Source of the DNA: CAYTLQ01 sp964438715
GTDB taxonomy: Bacteria > Bacteroidota > Ignavibacteria > Ignavibacteriales > Ignavibacteriaceae
Reading direction: 5' to 3'
NCBI GenBank assembly: GCA_964438715.1
Contig: CAYTLQ010000111.1
Location: 1 to 46,523, forward strand
DNA length: 46,523 nt
Shown: positions 17,019-26,836 of the stretch, in pieces
How the letters are laid out: each line of letters starts with the position of its first letter
How positions within the stretch are numbered: position 1 is the stretch's first letter
Notes under the pieces: model-generated
Database searches by the model: none
What the model was told of the DNA's origin: nothing
The model's input: the letters and a program-made list of their open reading frames with translations, nothing else
Position numbers and translations under genes: made by a program

Positions 17019-18977
17019 ATGCGTTCCATTTTTATTTCATTTTTATTTTTTACTACCTTACTTATTGCCCGGATAGATTCATATCAGATGAATCAGGATG
17101 TAACCGATACAATTCTTAGTGACAGTACACAACTTTCGCCGGACTCCTCAAAAATGGCTGTAAAGACTGATTCCTTAACATATCATTCGGTACGACCATT
17201 TTTTGAGAAAAGCATATTTATTTCGGATTCGGTTATACAATGGAACGATTATCGGGGTATTACCGAGCAACTAACTGGTATTTTCCCGGGGTTCAAACGG
17301 TCACTGGGTTATACCGGCCAACTTAGTGAGGTGGTAGTTTACGGAGCAGGACAGAAAGAAACCGGTTTTTTCCGCGATGGTGCGGGGATAAATTCACGCG
17401 GTTTTAATTTTATTGATTTTAATTCAGTTCAGGAGGAAAATACTGATTCTCTTGAGTTTGTACCGTTGCCGCGGGGTTTTACTAATGGATTCAGAAATAA
17501 TCTTGTATCAATAAATCAGATCTCAAAATTTTTGTATGCACGAATTCCCTACACCCGAATTCGATATTATGAAGGTCCTTTTGAAGAAGGATATCTGAAT
17601 TTTCAGCTTCATCAGATGATAACACCAAAAATTTCATTTGCTGTTGATGTTACCAACAGGGCGGATAATATTGGTTACGACTATACTGATGCAGGAACCT
17701 GGAATATCGGGGCAAGTTCATTATATCTCTATTCTCAAAATATTTCGTTTGAGGGCAGGTTATTTTACACTAAAAGTCAAACGGATCTTAACGGAGGAGT
17801 AAACTACGCCCTTATCGCTTCCCGTGTAAAGAATATTGATTCTGTACTCTTCAGTCCTTTGATTGCCCCAGTTATGTACTCACAGCGATATGAAAAATAT
17901 ACAAGGTATAATTATCTTGGCGGGGTTCGATACTCCGCCGGGAGTTCATTCTCAGGAAGAACATTTGTAAATTTCGATTATCGCCTTCGGGAATACAGAC
18001 AGAATGAGAGAGCTGATTCATTGCGGCTGGTACAAGATTTTTTTGATAAAGGTGTAAGTTTTGAGTCGCAAAATACTTTTACATTCGGAAGTTCCCGTCT
18101 GAACCTTAATTTCGGGTATGAGGCATCTTCGTTTAATACAAGATGGGATATACATGAATATAATTCTGCAGTTTATTTATCAACTTCAATATCTGCAAGT
18201 TTTGCCCGCGGTAAATTTAGTCCCTCACTGTTTGGGAAATTTCTGAGTTTCCGCAATATGCTGTTACCGGGTGCAGGCTTCGATATTACAATGATTCTAT
18301 CTGAAAATTTTGAACTCTACTCCGGTATATCATACTTTAAATCAAAACCTTACTATGATATTTACCTATCTGAACAATATCGCGATGCTTACACAACTTT
18401 CGAAACACGATTGAAATATTCCTTTGAGGGATTCTCCGGATTACTTTCTGTTTACTATTATCGTTCAACCATTAGTAAATGGGAGGGTGCTGTTCCGTTA
18501 ATACTATCCGGTATTGATGAAAATAATAAGCCGGCGGTACAAGGGATAGGTGGATTTATAAATTCTGCCTACCGGAACGGATACTTCCTGCAGGAATTAT
18601 GTCTCAGTATTTACACATCGGAAAAGGGTGAAAGTGAATCTGTACCTTTTTACTCGGGTAATGCTGGTTTCTATTATACCGGTGTACATTTTGATTCGAG
18701 TCTGAACATCAAAACAGGGTTTCGTCTGAATGCATCGGGAGCTTTTTATGCTCCGCAAATTGATTTCTTTACCGGTTCATTTTACCGCGATTCGGGAAGG
18801 CATTTTATTCCGGCTGTTGCTACAATCGATTTTTACACTGCGGGCGAAATAAAAAAATCTGCAATAGTGTATTTTATATGGGAGAATCTCTTAGATAAGA
18901 AATATTATTTACAACCGTATTATCCGATGCCGCGCCGTGGCATCCGGTTTGGAATTGCCTGGGAATTATTTAATTAG
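17019..18977 (+). CDS. TonB-dependent-receptor-like outer membrane protein
   Basis: This is a predicted outer-membrane beta-barrel of 652 residues. I prefer the ATG at 17019 over a TTG two codons earlier. A signal peptide (about 1-22) leads to a divergent plug-like region (about 50-175: LTGIFPGFKRSLGYTGQLSEVVVYGAG...FRDGAGINSRG). Many alternating aromatic/polar beta strands follow, and the protein ends in a barrel strand IRFGIAWELFN with a near-terminal aromatic, as required for BAM insertion. No classical TonB box or carboxypeptidase-regulatory domain is evident, so the cargo is unknown. It diverges from the methyltransferase gene across ~80 bp. Confidence 0.72.
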   Translation: MRSIFISFLFFTTLLIARIDSYQMNQDVTDTILSDSTQLSPDSSKMAVKTDSLTYHSVRPFFEKSIFISDSVIQWNDYRGITEQLTGIFPGFKRSLGYTGQLSEVVVYGAGQKETGFFRDGAGINSRGFNFIDFNSVQEENTDSLEFVPLPRGFTNGFRNNLVSINQISKFLYARIPYTRIRYYEGPFEEGYLNFQLHQMITPKISFAVDVTNRADNIGYDYTDAGTWNIGASSLYLYSQNISFEGRLFYTKSQTDLNGGVNYALIASRVKNIDSVLFSPLIAPVMYSQRYEKYTRYNYLGGVRYSAGSSFSGRTFVNFDYRLREYRQNERADSLRLVQDFFDKGVSFESQNTFTFGSSRLNLNFGYEASSFNTRWDIHEYNSAVYLSTSISASFARGKFSPSLFGKFLSFRNMLLPGAGFDITMILSENFELYSGISYFKSKPYYDIYLSEQYRDAYTTFETRLKYSFEGFSGLLSVYYYRSTISKWEGAVPLILSGIDENNKPAVQGIGGFINSAYRNGYFLQELCLSIYTSEKGESESVPFYSGNAGFYYTGVHFDSSLNIKTGFRLNASGAFYAPQIDFFTGSFYRDSGRHFIPAVATIDFYTAGEIKKSAIVYFIWENLLDKKYYLQPYYPMPRRGIRFGIAWELFN

Positions 18978-19041
18978 GAATACTGCTGATTGAGATTGGT
19001 CGGGGAAGTTAAAAGATTATACGAACTCGGACGGTACATTA

Positions 19042-19071
19042 CCGCAGGAACTTTTTAATAAATTCCTGCGG
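19042..19071. terminator. Hairpin between convergent genes
   Basis: A perfect 9-bp stem (CCGCAGGAA and TTCCTGCGG) lies between the convergent receptor-like and DUF2911 genes. Only a short TTT follows on the plus strand, so it is a plausible but not ideal bidirectional terminator. Confidence 0.55.
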
Positions 19072-19082
19072 TTTGAAATACC

Positions 19083-20120
19083 TTATTTTATCCCCTCAAG
19101 AATATCTTTAATTCTTTGTTTCTGAGCTTCATCGGTAACCATATCGTAGGCTTTCTGGTAATTTGCTTTTGCTGACTTCTTATCGCCGGCAGTAAGATAA
19201 GCCTCTGCAAGACTATCGTAAACATTCCATGATGAAGGATGATTTTTAACATTCATTTGAAAAATTTCAATTGCCTTTTGCACATTTCCACTTTGCAAAT
19301 ACTGATAACCCAGGGTATTAATTTCAGCTTCTGTGGCAATTGCTAAAGCTTCTTTGATAAGTTTTTCAGCTCCGGATTTATCGCCTTTTAATTCAAGAAG
19401 TCCGGCTTTGGTTTGTAAATTCGTAAAGTTTTTATTAATGCCGATTGACTTATCAACCCACTGCAGCCCCTCATCGGTATTAATTTTATTGCGCAGACAG
19501 TACGATGCAGCCTGATTCCATGCCTGCCAGCCGAATCCGGGAAGGTGGTCTAATTGTTTGCGGAATGATGCGAGAACAACATTATGTACATCTACCTCAA
19601 TGGAAAATGACACTGAAAGTTTTTCCCATGAGAGTTTTAGTGTAGCGCTATTAGCAGTAACAACGGGGAAGGAGAACTCCATATACTCAGTAAAAGAACA
19701 CGCTTCGGGAATTACCTTAAAACGCAACTGATCATCTTTTTCTCTGTAAAAGAAACTGCCCCAGGACCAGTAATTTTTATTTAGTATTATCGTCCATTCT
19801 TTTTCAGCAGGAATAATATGCACGCCGTATTTTCCTGCAGGAACGAGATTTCCTGAAATTGTTACATCGGAGGTAAATTCAATAGTAGTATTATCGTTAG
19901 CGCCCGCACGCCAAACCTTATTAAAAGGAACAATCTTACCCCATATTTCTCTGCCTTTTACCGCAGGACGATGATATTCAACAGTAATATCAGTTAAGCC
20001 GACAGTCTGTGAAACAACCGCTTTCTGACTTTCCCATGGCGTAATAAGGGTGCGTTGAGCATTGATATCACAAAACATAACAGCAAATACAATTAAAAGA
20101 AGACTCAGGTTCTTTTTCAT
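19083..20120 (-). CDS. Exported DUF2911 protein with C-terminal TPR repeats
   Basis: This 345-residue protein begins with a signal peptide (about 1-21, ending INAQ). The DUF2911 domain follows, with ITVEYHRPAVKGREIWG, VPFNKVWRAGANDNTTIEF, VPAGKYGVHIIP and NKNYWSWGSFFYREKDD. The last ~130 residues form TPR helices (for example WNVYDSLAEAYLTAGDKKSAKANYQKAYDM, seen in part near 300-330). DUF2911 proteins are common exported proteins of Bacteroidota without a known reaction. It lies 27 bases downstream of the esterase gene on the same strand, so the two probably form an operon. Confidence 0.85.
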   Translation of the reverse strand: MKKNLSLLLIVFAVMFCDINAQRTLITPWESQKAVVSQTVGLTDITVEYHRPAVKGREIWGKIVPFNKVWRAGANDNTTIEFTSDVTISGNLVPAGKYGVHIIPAEKEWTIILNKNYWSWGSFFYREKDDQLRFKVIPEACSFTEYMEFSFPVVTANSATLKLSWEKLSVSFSIEVDVHNVVLASFRKQLDHLPGFGWQAWNQAASYCLRNKINTDEGLQWVDKSIGINKNFTNLQTKAGLLELKGDKSGAEKLIKEALAIATEAEINTLGYQYLQSGNVQKAIEIFQMNVKNHPSSWNVYDSLAEAYLTAGDKKSAKANYQKAYDMVTDEAQKQRIKDILEGIK

Positions 20121-20147
20121 ATATCCTTAGTGTTTAGATTGAAATTT

Positions 20148-20957
20148 TTATTTGCCGAAGAAAAACAATAACGGTCGTTCAAGACGCTTAGCCCATGCAG
20201 ATTCTGTATGATGAGCGCCTCTGTCGTAAAAATAGTCAATATCCTCCCCGATAACAAAGCCTTTATTGGTTAGCAGGCAAAACATCCTTTGTGCATCTCT
20301 CTTGCCATCCTCACCCGAATCAAGATAAATGCGGATATTTTTCTTTTCCGGAGCTAATGCAATATGCTTGAAAATTTTTTCATTGCCGTAATAAAACGAA
20401 CTCGAAAGACAGCCTGCCATGGAAAATATCTCGCTGTTCAGCCATGCAATAAGAAGCGAAGCCAAACCGCCCATTGATGACCCCATCACGGCAGTAGATT
20501 CTCTTCCGGGCTTTGTACGGTAGGTACTATCGATTAACGGTTTTAATTCACGAATAATAAAATTGCGATAAGCAAGTCCCAACTTGCTATCACTGTACTC
20601 TGAGAGCCGTTCAACCGAATTGTTTATTCCGACAATAATAATTTCATGCATTCGGTTTTCACGGATGAGACGCTCGGCGCATTCATCAACCTGCCAGTCA
20701 GCACCCGCATACGAAGTTGCCGGATCGAAAAGGTTTTGCCCGTCATGCATATATAGAACGGGATAATGTTCGTCCTCATTTGCAGAATACGAGGGGGGAA
20801 GCCAGATAACTATGTCCCGCTCGTTTTGTAACAGTTCCGACCGGAATGACCTGTGATATCGCAGATTTCCGGAAATTTCTGCTTCAGGTAAAAGTAAAGA
20901 CTCTCTCTTTTTGCCGTATTCTCTTTTTAGAACTCTGTTAAATCGTAATTTTTCCAA
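20148..20957 (-). CDS. Alpha/beta-hydrolase, putative esterase (Fes/EstD-like, PF00756)
   Basis: This 269-residue hydrolase resembles the enterochelin-esterase/esterase D family. The strand-turn block YPVLYMHDGQNLFD (65-78) is typical. The nucleophile elbow is G-S-S161-M-G-G (159-164). A likely acid is D213 in YLDSGEDG, and the catalytic His is probably in GAHHTESAW (H249 or H250). No signal peptide is visible, so it is probably cytoplasmic. The substrate is not predictable from sequence. It is the first gene of a probable operon with the DUF2911-TPR gene. Confidence 0.82.
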   Translation of the reverse strand: MEKLRFNRVLKREYGKKRESLLLPEAEISGNLRYHRSFRSELLQNERDIVIWLPPSYSANEDEHYPVLYMHDGQNLFDPATSYAGADWQVDECAERLIRENRMHEIIIVGINNSVERLSEYSDSKLGLAYRNFIIRELKPLIDSTYRTKPGRESTAVMGSSMGGLASLLIAWLNSEIFSMAGCLSSSFYYGNEKIFKHIALAPEKKNIRIYLDSGEDGKRDAQRMFCLLTNKGFVIGEDIDYFYDRGAHHTESAWAKRLERPLLFFFGK

Positions 20958-21094
20958 TTCGCAAAATATATCGTGAATTCAGGGCAACAAGATAAGAATT
21001 TTCCGGTTTTCTCAGGAAATGGAATAAAGAAAACAGCTAAGTTCTGACTTTATCATATTAATCCTTCGGCACATTCGTTATTGCTTGCCAGTCA

Positions 21095-21475
21095 TTACTC
21101 TGGCTCCGTCCATCCATATACAACCCCTTCATAAAAGTTTACATAGCTATGCAAATGGTTTTTTGAGTAGTACCAATAAGTAAAAATACCAGAGACATCA
21201 ATCGTTAAAGGTTCGCCGAGAATAGCCTCAATTTCTGATGTTGTCATCCCTTTTTGTAGCCTGCGCCAATTTGGTTTATCCTTATATTTTTTACTGTTAG
21301 TTGTAACAGGCTTTTTGTTATCAGCGAGCTTTTGTTCAAGAAGAGTGACTCTCTTTTCGAGTTCATTAATCCTTTTTTCAAGTTTATCAATGGTGGAATT
21401 TTGAGCGAACGAAACAAAGAATAGGCTGCAAAAAAGTGTGAATGTGACAATTAAATAAGTGAGGTTAAAATTCAT
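21095..21475 (-). CDS. Exported coiled-coil protein with BamE/SmpA-like domain
   Basis: This 126-residue protein has a signal peptide (about 1-24, ending SFAQ) and a short coiled coil with heptad Leu/Ile/Val residues (STIDKLEKRINELEKRV and onward, about 27-52). Its C-terminal domain (about 70-126) has the SmpA/OmlA (BamE) pattern LQKGMTTSEIEAILGEP followed by beta strands ending YEGVVYGWTEPE. I infer an envelope-associated protein. It lacks a lipobox cysteine, so it is not a canonical BamE lipoprotein. ATTTTTCTCC lies upstream on this strand. No clear operon partner is seen. Confidence 0.68.
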   Translation of the reverse strand: MNFNLTYLIVTFTLFCSLFFVSFAQNSTIDKLEKRINELEKRVTLLEQKLADNKKPVTTNSKKYKDKPNWRRLQKGMTTSEIEAILGEPLTIDVSGIFTYWYYSKNHLHSYVNFYEGVVYGWTEPE

Positions 21476-21743
21476 AATATTTTTCTCCTTAGTAATTAAT
21501 TGAAAAAATGGTTGTGCTCAGTTAGGATGTTGAATAATTTTTAATAACTGAATAATCTGATACATAAAATATTATCATTTAAATGGAACATAAAATTTTC
21601 GGGCTCTGCGTTAAGGCGGGTTCCGTAAATGTCGGTCTTAGACGGATAATCAATAACTGAAAAACTGGGTCGAAGGGAACATTCTGCAAACTTTAACATC
21701 AGCCTTCCTGAGGCAAGACTGTGTAAAAGGGAGTTTAATTGAG

Positions 21744-22322
21744 TTAATTTTTCTCAATAATATTTTCGTAAATACTTTGGATCTTCAAGTCTTTCGTAAT
21801 AGTCATAATTATGTCAATATTATATTTTGAACTTTTATTACTATTAATTCTTTGAATAAAATAATCCATGTTAAAAGATACCTGAAAGTTCCCATCTTGT
21901 GTAGAAATTACATTCAAAGTCGTCCAATATATTTTGTTATATGCAGAGATAACTTTAAATCGCTTTTTGTAATTTTTAGCATCCTTAACTGCTTCATATT
22001 TTGAGATATTGAATGAATCAAAATATCTATCTAATGTGGGAGTGTATAGATCTGATAAAGTTGAATAGTCTTCTTTAAAGATAGCGTCGTAGTAGATATT
22101 TATTGTTGATTTTATTGCCGAAGTAGGTACTGAGAGTTGGTTGTTTGCAGAGAAATTATTCAAGGAAATATTAGTTTGATACGGCACTATCCGGATTACT
22201 TGATTCTCTTTTAAGTTCAAAGCAAATTCATAACTACCAATATTTTTGAATGAATTTTCAGTACATGAACCATCAATACAAAAATAAAGAGTCAGAAAAA
22301 CAATTTGTAAATATTTATTCAT
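21744..22322 (-). CDS. Hypothetical exported protein, possible lipoprotein
   Basis: I recognise no family for this 192-residue protein. The N-terminus is hydrophobic (YLQIVFLTLYFCIDGSC), with a cysteine at about 20 that could be lipidated, although the lipobox is non-canonical. The mature part is rich in Asn, Ile, Lys and Tyr. A region from about 65 to 190 (IKSTINIYYDAIFKEDYSTL, then alternating strands) resembles the general shape of NTF2-like/DUF4878 folds, but this is a weak impression. The gene is more AT-rich than its surroundings, consistent with acquisition. It stands alone on the minus strand. Confidence 0.55.
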   Translation of the reverse strand: MNKYLQIVFLTLYFCIDGSCTENSFKNIGSYEFALNLKENQVIRIVPYQTNISLNNFSANNQLSVPTSAIKSTINIYYDAIFKEDYSTLSDLYTPTLDRYFDSFNISKYEAVKDAKNYKKRFKVISAYNKIYWTTLNVISTQDGNFQVSFNMDYFIQRINSNKSSKYNIDIIMTITKDLKIQSIYENIIEKN

Positions 22323-22606
22323 ATTAAATCATTGATTAAGTTTAAAGTCTATAATAATTATTCTTAACTCACCTGAAAAGTTATAGTTCTTTAACAAATT
22401 ATCTCATGCACATTTATTGTGGTTAACAATAACAAAATATTTCACTAAAATATTATTATAAAATTAGAACAGCAAAACAGCGACAAATATTTGTTTTTTA
22501 TGTTTACCAACAAAATACATGTTCAAACATATAATACAAGTTAAGTTAACCGAAGTATATGGTTAGGTTTTCGCATACTATATTAGCAGATCAATAAAAT
22601 ATCATC

Positions 22607-23056
22607 CTATTTAGTGGTATCATACGCACTAAATTTACGATAATTTATTATTGAAGCTAAAATTAATGCAATTGTTAAGCCGCTATCTGCAGGTGCTGTC
22701 AAAATGTTACACTCTCCATCAAAGTAAAATGCCCATACGAGAAAAAACCATGGTATAACTGATAAAACAGCATAGGAATGAATCTTAAAATGTTTAATGT
22801 CGGTATTTTTTTTAAAGAGTAATTTGAATATGTCCGTGATAAAATTTGCTAAATAAATAATAAATTGAATAATTAGGAAAGAAAAACCGAAAAAAAGAAC
22901 AGTATATAAGTAATCTTCATTTCCCAAAAATCTTTCGGTAGCACACTCACACTGTCCAATTACAGGTACGGTTAATATTGCAAAAGTGATAGAAATAAAG
23001 AAAAATATCATAAATATCACTTTATCACTTGTATGCGTCTTCCTTTTGGTTTCCAT
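22607..23056 (-). CDS. Hypothetical four-TM membrane protein
   Basis: This 149-residue protein has four predicted membrane segments at about 13-34, 51-73, 92-112 and 125-138. The first periplasmic loop contains GQCECATERFLG and another loop has a Cys in FDGECNIL. The N-terminus is short and basic (METKRKTHTSDK). I recognise no family. It sits in a group of small AT-rich unknown genes with wide intergenic gaps, suggesting an accessory stretch of chromosome. Confidence 0.58.
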   Translation of the reverse strand: METKRKTHTSDKVIFMIFFFISITFAILTVPVIGQCECATERFLGNEDYLYTVLFFGFSFLIIQFIIYLANFITDIFKLLFKKNTDIKHFKIHSYAVLSVIPWFFLVWAFYFDGECNILTAPADSGLTIALILASIINYRKFSAYDTTK

Positions 23057-23509
23057 TTTCTTTTAAGTTATAAACTATTTTTCTCAATTTTATGTAAATC
23101 CTTATTTAAAAGCAATATTTGTGAAACGATAAGGAAGGTAATATACTCCACCTGAAATCTGATATGTGTTATAAAATCAGATGTAATTTCTTGTCAAAAC
23201 TATTCCATCCGTAAACATATACATTAGTGTCGTCATATAATCGCTTTTCGTGACTGCTCTGTTGCCGGCTCATTAAGGGATATTTCGTCGAGGAATTTTC
23301 TTAGAGTGTATCATTATCATTTCCTCTATTAATCGTAAGCCGATACTGTTACTCAGTGGCTATTTACGGCGGGTAATTATTAAGCGTTTTAGTATAGTCA
23401 ATTTACATTTTTTGAGCTTAAAACCGTCCTGCTTATATCGTTATATCCGAATTAAGATTTTAATTTGTTGTATCTTAGCAGGTGTTTTTTTATAAGGTTA
23501 TGAGATTAT
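23057..23509. other. Intergenic region between divergent unknown genes
   Basis: I see no gene here. A 7-bp inverted repeat (ATCTGAT/ATCAGAT) with a 12-base loop lies at 23157-23182, of unknown meaning. The 3' part must carry the promoter of the gene starting at 23510. Confidence 0.5.
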
Positions 23510-24277
23510 ATGAATACTAAGCAGATTGTAATTTTATGGGCTGGAGCTCTGTTAATTACATTTCTTATGGGGTATATTAACGCTGTAACTGACCCCGATT
23601 TTCCTGTTAATGGTACGATTGGCATTAATGGGAAAAAAGTTAGTTATCATTTCGAAAAAAAAGATAATATCGACTCACTTTTTAATATTATAATCAGAAC
23701 TGACGCTGATTCTCTTTCGGGTAATGTACGATTTTCAAGACATAATAATTCAGATACGATTTTTACAATTGAATTATCTCCCTCCAAAGGCTCACTCTCT
23801 GCCTCTGTGCCGGTTTCTGTACTACCATCAGTTTCAAGGTATAGAATTATTCTTGAGAGAAATAATAAACAATTTTTACTGCCCCCAACCGGTGAAATGG
23901 AGACAAAACTTTTCCGCAAAGTTCCGAAGTCAGTTACAACAACATATTTCATCCTGCTTTTCGGAGGAATGCTTCTGGGAATAAGAGCCGGACTGGAATA
24001 CTTCAGTAAAAACAAAAATGAGAAAAAACTTGCCTTGTTTGCCGTTATGTCAATTTCTGTTGCAACAATTCTCTTTTATCCCGTTCAACGATTTATTGAA
24101 CTTGGTGTTATCAACAGAAAAGTACTAACGCCGGCTGAGATGTATGATTTGTCTATGCTCGGACTCGCTGTTCTTTGGATGGTTGGCACGGTGTTGATGT
24201 TTAAGTCTGTGAATTCAAAACGGATTGCACTTATCACTGCAATAATTTCAGTTATTTATTTCGTTTTTGCGGTTTAG
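23510..24277 (+). CDS. Hypothetical membrane protein with N-terminal TM and C-terminal TM bundle
   Basis: This 255-residue protein has a TM helix at about 5-22. An extracytoplasmic beta-rich domain (about 28-135) follows, containing NGTIGINGKKVSYHFEK and SLSGNVRFSRHNNSDTIFTIEL. The C-terminus carries four hydrophobic helices (near 145-165, 172-195, 205-227 and 235-253). The pattern, a soluble periplasmic sandwich plus a four-helix membrane anchor, is clear, but I do not recognise a family. It is convergent with the inositol-monophosphatase-family gene, with only a 3-base gap. Confidence 0.65.
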   Translation: MNTKQIVILWAGALLITFLMGYINAVTDPDFPVNGTIGINGKKVSYHFEKKDNIDSLFNIIIRTDADSLSGNVRFSRHNNSDTIFTIELSPSKGSLSASVPVSVLPSVSRYRIILERNNKQFLLPPTGEMETKLFRKVPKSVTTTYFILLFGGMLLGIRAGLEYFSKNKNEKKLALFAVMSISVATILFYPVQRFIELGVINRKVLTPAEMYDLSMLGLAVLWMVGTVLMFKSVNSKRIALITAIISVIYFVFAV

Positions 24278-24280
24278 GGT

Positions 24281-25042
24281 TTATTCAGGATTAAGCATTG
24301 CAATGACACTTTTATGAATACCCGGGGCACTAGCAACTGTGCTATCTCCTGCAAGAGGGTCATTACCATAATAGTCGGTAATAATACCTCCGGCGCCCCT
24401 GACAATAGGTACCAGCGCAAAAGTATCCCATAAGTGCATAATGGGGTCAATCATAATATCGGCAAAACCTGAACTTAAGAGATAATAGCCGTAGCAATCG
24501 CCCCACATCCTGAAAAGTTTAACGGTATCGAGAAGTGTGTCAAATCCTCCCGGATTTCGGTATTTTCCAATTTGACGGTAATCTGTGGTTAGTAACACTG
24601 CATCGGAAAGTGAGGAACACTCACGCACTCTGGTAATTTCGCCATTCAGCGTTGTTGTGTTATTATCTCCGATCATTAGTTCGTTTAATATTGGTTGATG
24701 AAATACACCAAGAACCGCTTCGCCTTTGTACCGGAGACCGATAAGCGTACCAAAACTCAAAGCGCCGCAGATAAAACTTTTTGTTCCATCTATGGGGTCA
24801 AGTACCCAGACATAGTCGGCGTCCGGATTTTCTTCGCCGAACTCTTCGCCTATTATTCCATGATCTGGGTAATGGCTGTTTATGAGTGTTCTCATTACCT
24901 CCTCTGCCTTTCGGTCAGCTATGGTTACAGGTGATGCGTCAGTTTTATTTTCTATTTGCAGTTTTGATCGGAAGAATGGACGAATTACCCTGCCGCTTTC
25001 AGCCGCAAGAAGCTCCGCAAACTGGTAAAGTTCTTTTTCCAA
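24281..25042 (-). CDS. hisN: Inositol monophosphatase family protein, HisN-type histidinol-phosphatase
   Basis: This Mg2+-dependent phosphatase of 253 residues has the family metal sites GEEFGEE (65-71), LDPIDGTKSF (81-90) and WDTFALVPIVRGAGG (205-219). The WGDCYGYYLLSSGFADIMIDP block is characteristic of the HisN subgroup, which dephosphorylates histidinol phosphate in histidine biosynthesis. No other his genes are nearby, so a different sugar-phosphate or inositol-phosphate substrate remains possible. It diverges from the OmpA-family gene. Confidence 0.82.
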   Translation of the reverse strand: MEKELYQFAELLAAESGRVIRPFFRSKLQIENKTDASPVTIADRKAEEVMRTLINSHYPDHGIIGEEFGEENPDADYVWVLDPIDGTKSFICGALSFGTLIGLRYKGEAVLGVFHQPILNELMIGDNNTTTLNGEITRVRECSSLSDAVLLTTDYRQIGKYRNPGGFDTLLDTVKLFRMWGDCYGYYLLSSGFADIMIDPIMHLWDTFALVPIVRGAGGIITDYYGNDPLAGDSTVASAPGIHKSVIAMLNPE

Positions 25043-25218
25043 GGAAGCTTTTCCTTACATAATAATTTCTAAAATTGAAAATTATCACTTAATTTTAACT
25101 TTTTGAACATTTGTAGTATTGTATTACTGTTAAGATTCCGCTGAAATTGATTCTGAAGGAGTATGCAACGGTTTCTTCATAATATTTTTCAGTGGAAATA
25201 CTTGAAGAGGAAAATTTA

Positions 25219-26712
25219 ATGGCCCAATTAAACAGAATAGTTTTTTTTGTTCTGCTAACATCGTTTTTTGTTTTTGCTCAACCGCTTGTAAAACGAACAT
25301 ATCACCCTTTTACGGGAACCCTTGTTTTTTCTGTAGAAGGCGGACCTACATATTCTCAAACAGACTACAACTCACCTGCGCAGGACTACAGCGGACGAGG
25401 CTCACTGGAATATTATTTCCCGATTTATTCAAAAAGCGCTTTTGGCATTAAGGCAACGGGTGGGTTTGGTTTTCTTACTACAAAAGACAATTCTCGCACT
25501 CCCGCTGAAATACGAACCGGAATTACATTTGCCGGTGGCGGCGTTGTATATCTTGTGTCTATTGGTGAAGCGGTATTTCCATATCTTTTTGCCGGAGCAA
25601 CATATTTATGGTTTGACCCTAAAGGAAGTGATGGCGAACCACTTCCCAATAACAAACAAAATGTTTATCGAACGAATGAATTAAATTATAATGCCGAATT
25701 CGGATTCCGTATAGGATTAACGAGTAACCTTACGCTCAATTTCGGAGCTATGGTTCATGTAAGTCCCAATGACAACATTGATGATATAAAAGTTGGTACA
25801 AACAACGATATGTTCTTTACCGGCGTTGCAGGTCTCTCTTTTTCATTTTTCAGTAATTCTGATGATGATAATGATGGCGTTGAAGATTCCCGCGATATGT
25901 GTCCAAATACTCCCGATGGTATAAAAGTAAATCAGGACGGCTGTCCGATTGACTCAGATAGTGATGGCGTTCCGGATTATTTAGATGATTGTAATGACAC
26001 CCCGGCAATGGTAAAAGTTAGCAAAAACGGCTGTCCCGTTGATACCGATAAAGACGGAATACCTGATTACATAGATATTTGTGCGAATACTCCCGCCGGT
26101 GCATTGGTGGATGAATTTGGGTGCCCGAAAGATTCCGATGAGGATGGAATACCTGATTACCTCGATGACTGTCCGGCCACTCCCAAAAATGCTCCGATTG
26201 ATAAAAACGGTTGCCCGCTTGATACCGACAAAGATGGCGTAGCGGATTATATTGATAAATGTCCGAACACCCCTGCGGGCGTTCAGGTTGATGCCTCAGG
26301 TTGCCCTCTTGAAAAGGAGCAAATAATAAAGGAAGTGCCTGTTATAAAAGAAGTTCAGATTCCGGTGGAAAAAGAAATTGTGCTTAGCGCCGGTGCTTCT
26401 TTCCAGGTAGGGAAAGCCACATTATTACCGGCGGCATATCCTGAACTGGATAAAATAGTAAAAGTAATGAAGGACTACCCGGAATCAAATTGGATAATTG
26501 AGGGGCACACTGATAACACCGGTACTTATGAAATAAATAAAAAACTCAGCACGAAAAGAGCCGAAGCTGTTCTTAATTATTTTGTTTCAAAAGGAATAAA
26601 AAAAGAACGATTTACTGTTCGGGGATTAGGGCCCGACTTCCCGATTGCCGATAACGCAACTGAGGAGGGCAGACAAAAGAACAGACGGGTAGTAATAATT
26701 CGTGTAGATTAA
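25219..26712 (+). CDS. OmpA-family outer membrane protein with thrombospondin type-3 repeats
   Basis: I start it at the ATG at 25219 (497 residues), which has GAGGA about 8-12 bases upstream and a good signal peptide (ending VFAQ); an ATG at 25192 would add nine residues before it. An N-terminal beta-barrel-like domain (about 25-215) is followed by five acidic calcium-binding TSP3 repeats (pattern DxDxDGxPDYxDxCxxTP...GCP, about 217-360). A linker with KEVPVIKEVQIPVEKE leads to an OmpA/MotB peptidoglycan-binding domain (NWIIEGHTDNTGTYEINKKL and RRVVI at the end). It is thus predicted to tie the outer membrane to peptidoglycan. The TSP3 cysteines are spaced regularly. Confidence 0.9.
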   Translation: MAQLNRIVFFVLLTSFFVFAQPLVKRTYHPFTGTLVFSVEGGPTYSQTDYNSPAQDYSGRGSLEYYFPIYSKSAFGIKATGGFGFLTTKDNSRTPAEIRTGITFAGGGVVYLVSIGEAVFPYLFAGATYLWFDPKGSDGEPLPNNKQNVYRTNELNYNAEFGFRIGLTSNLTLNFGAMVHVSPNDNIDDIKVGTNNDMFFTGVAGLSFSFFSNSDDDNDGVEDSRDMCPNTPDGIKVNQDGCPIDSDSDGVPDYLDDCNDTPAMVKVSKNGCPVDTDKDGIPDYIDICANTPAGALVDEFGCPKDSDEDGIPDYLDDCPATPKNAPIDKNGCPLDTDKDGVADYIDKCPNTPAGVQVDASGCPLEKEQIIKEVPVIKEVQIPVEKEIVLSAGASFQVGKATLLPAAYPELDKIVKVMKDYPESNWIIEGHTDNTGTYEINKKLSTKRAEAVLNYFVSKGIKKERFTVRGLGPDFPIADNATEEGRQKNRRVVIIRVD

Positions 26713-26836
26713 GAACCTCGAAAAGCCTTCTGACTTTATTGAATTTATGGAATGCCGTTTTATATCGGACGGTCATTCATTAAAGTTAATTCTTCATTTA
26801 GCCAACGCCCCAAAAAAAATCTGTAAACTCTGAAAC

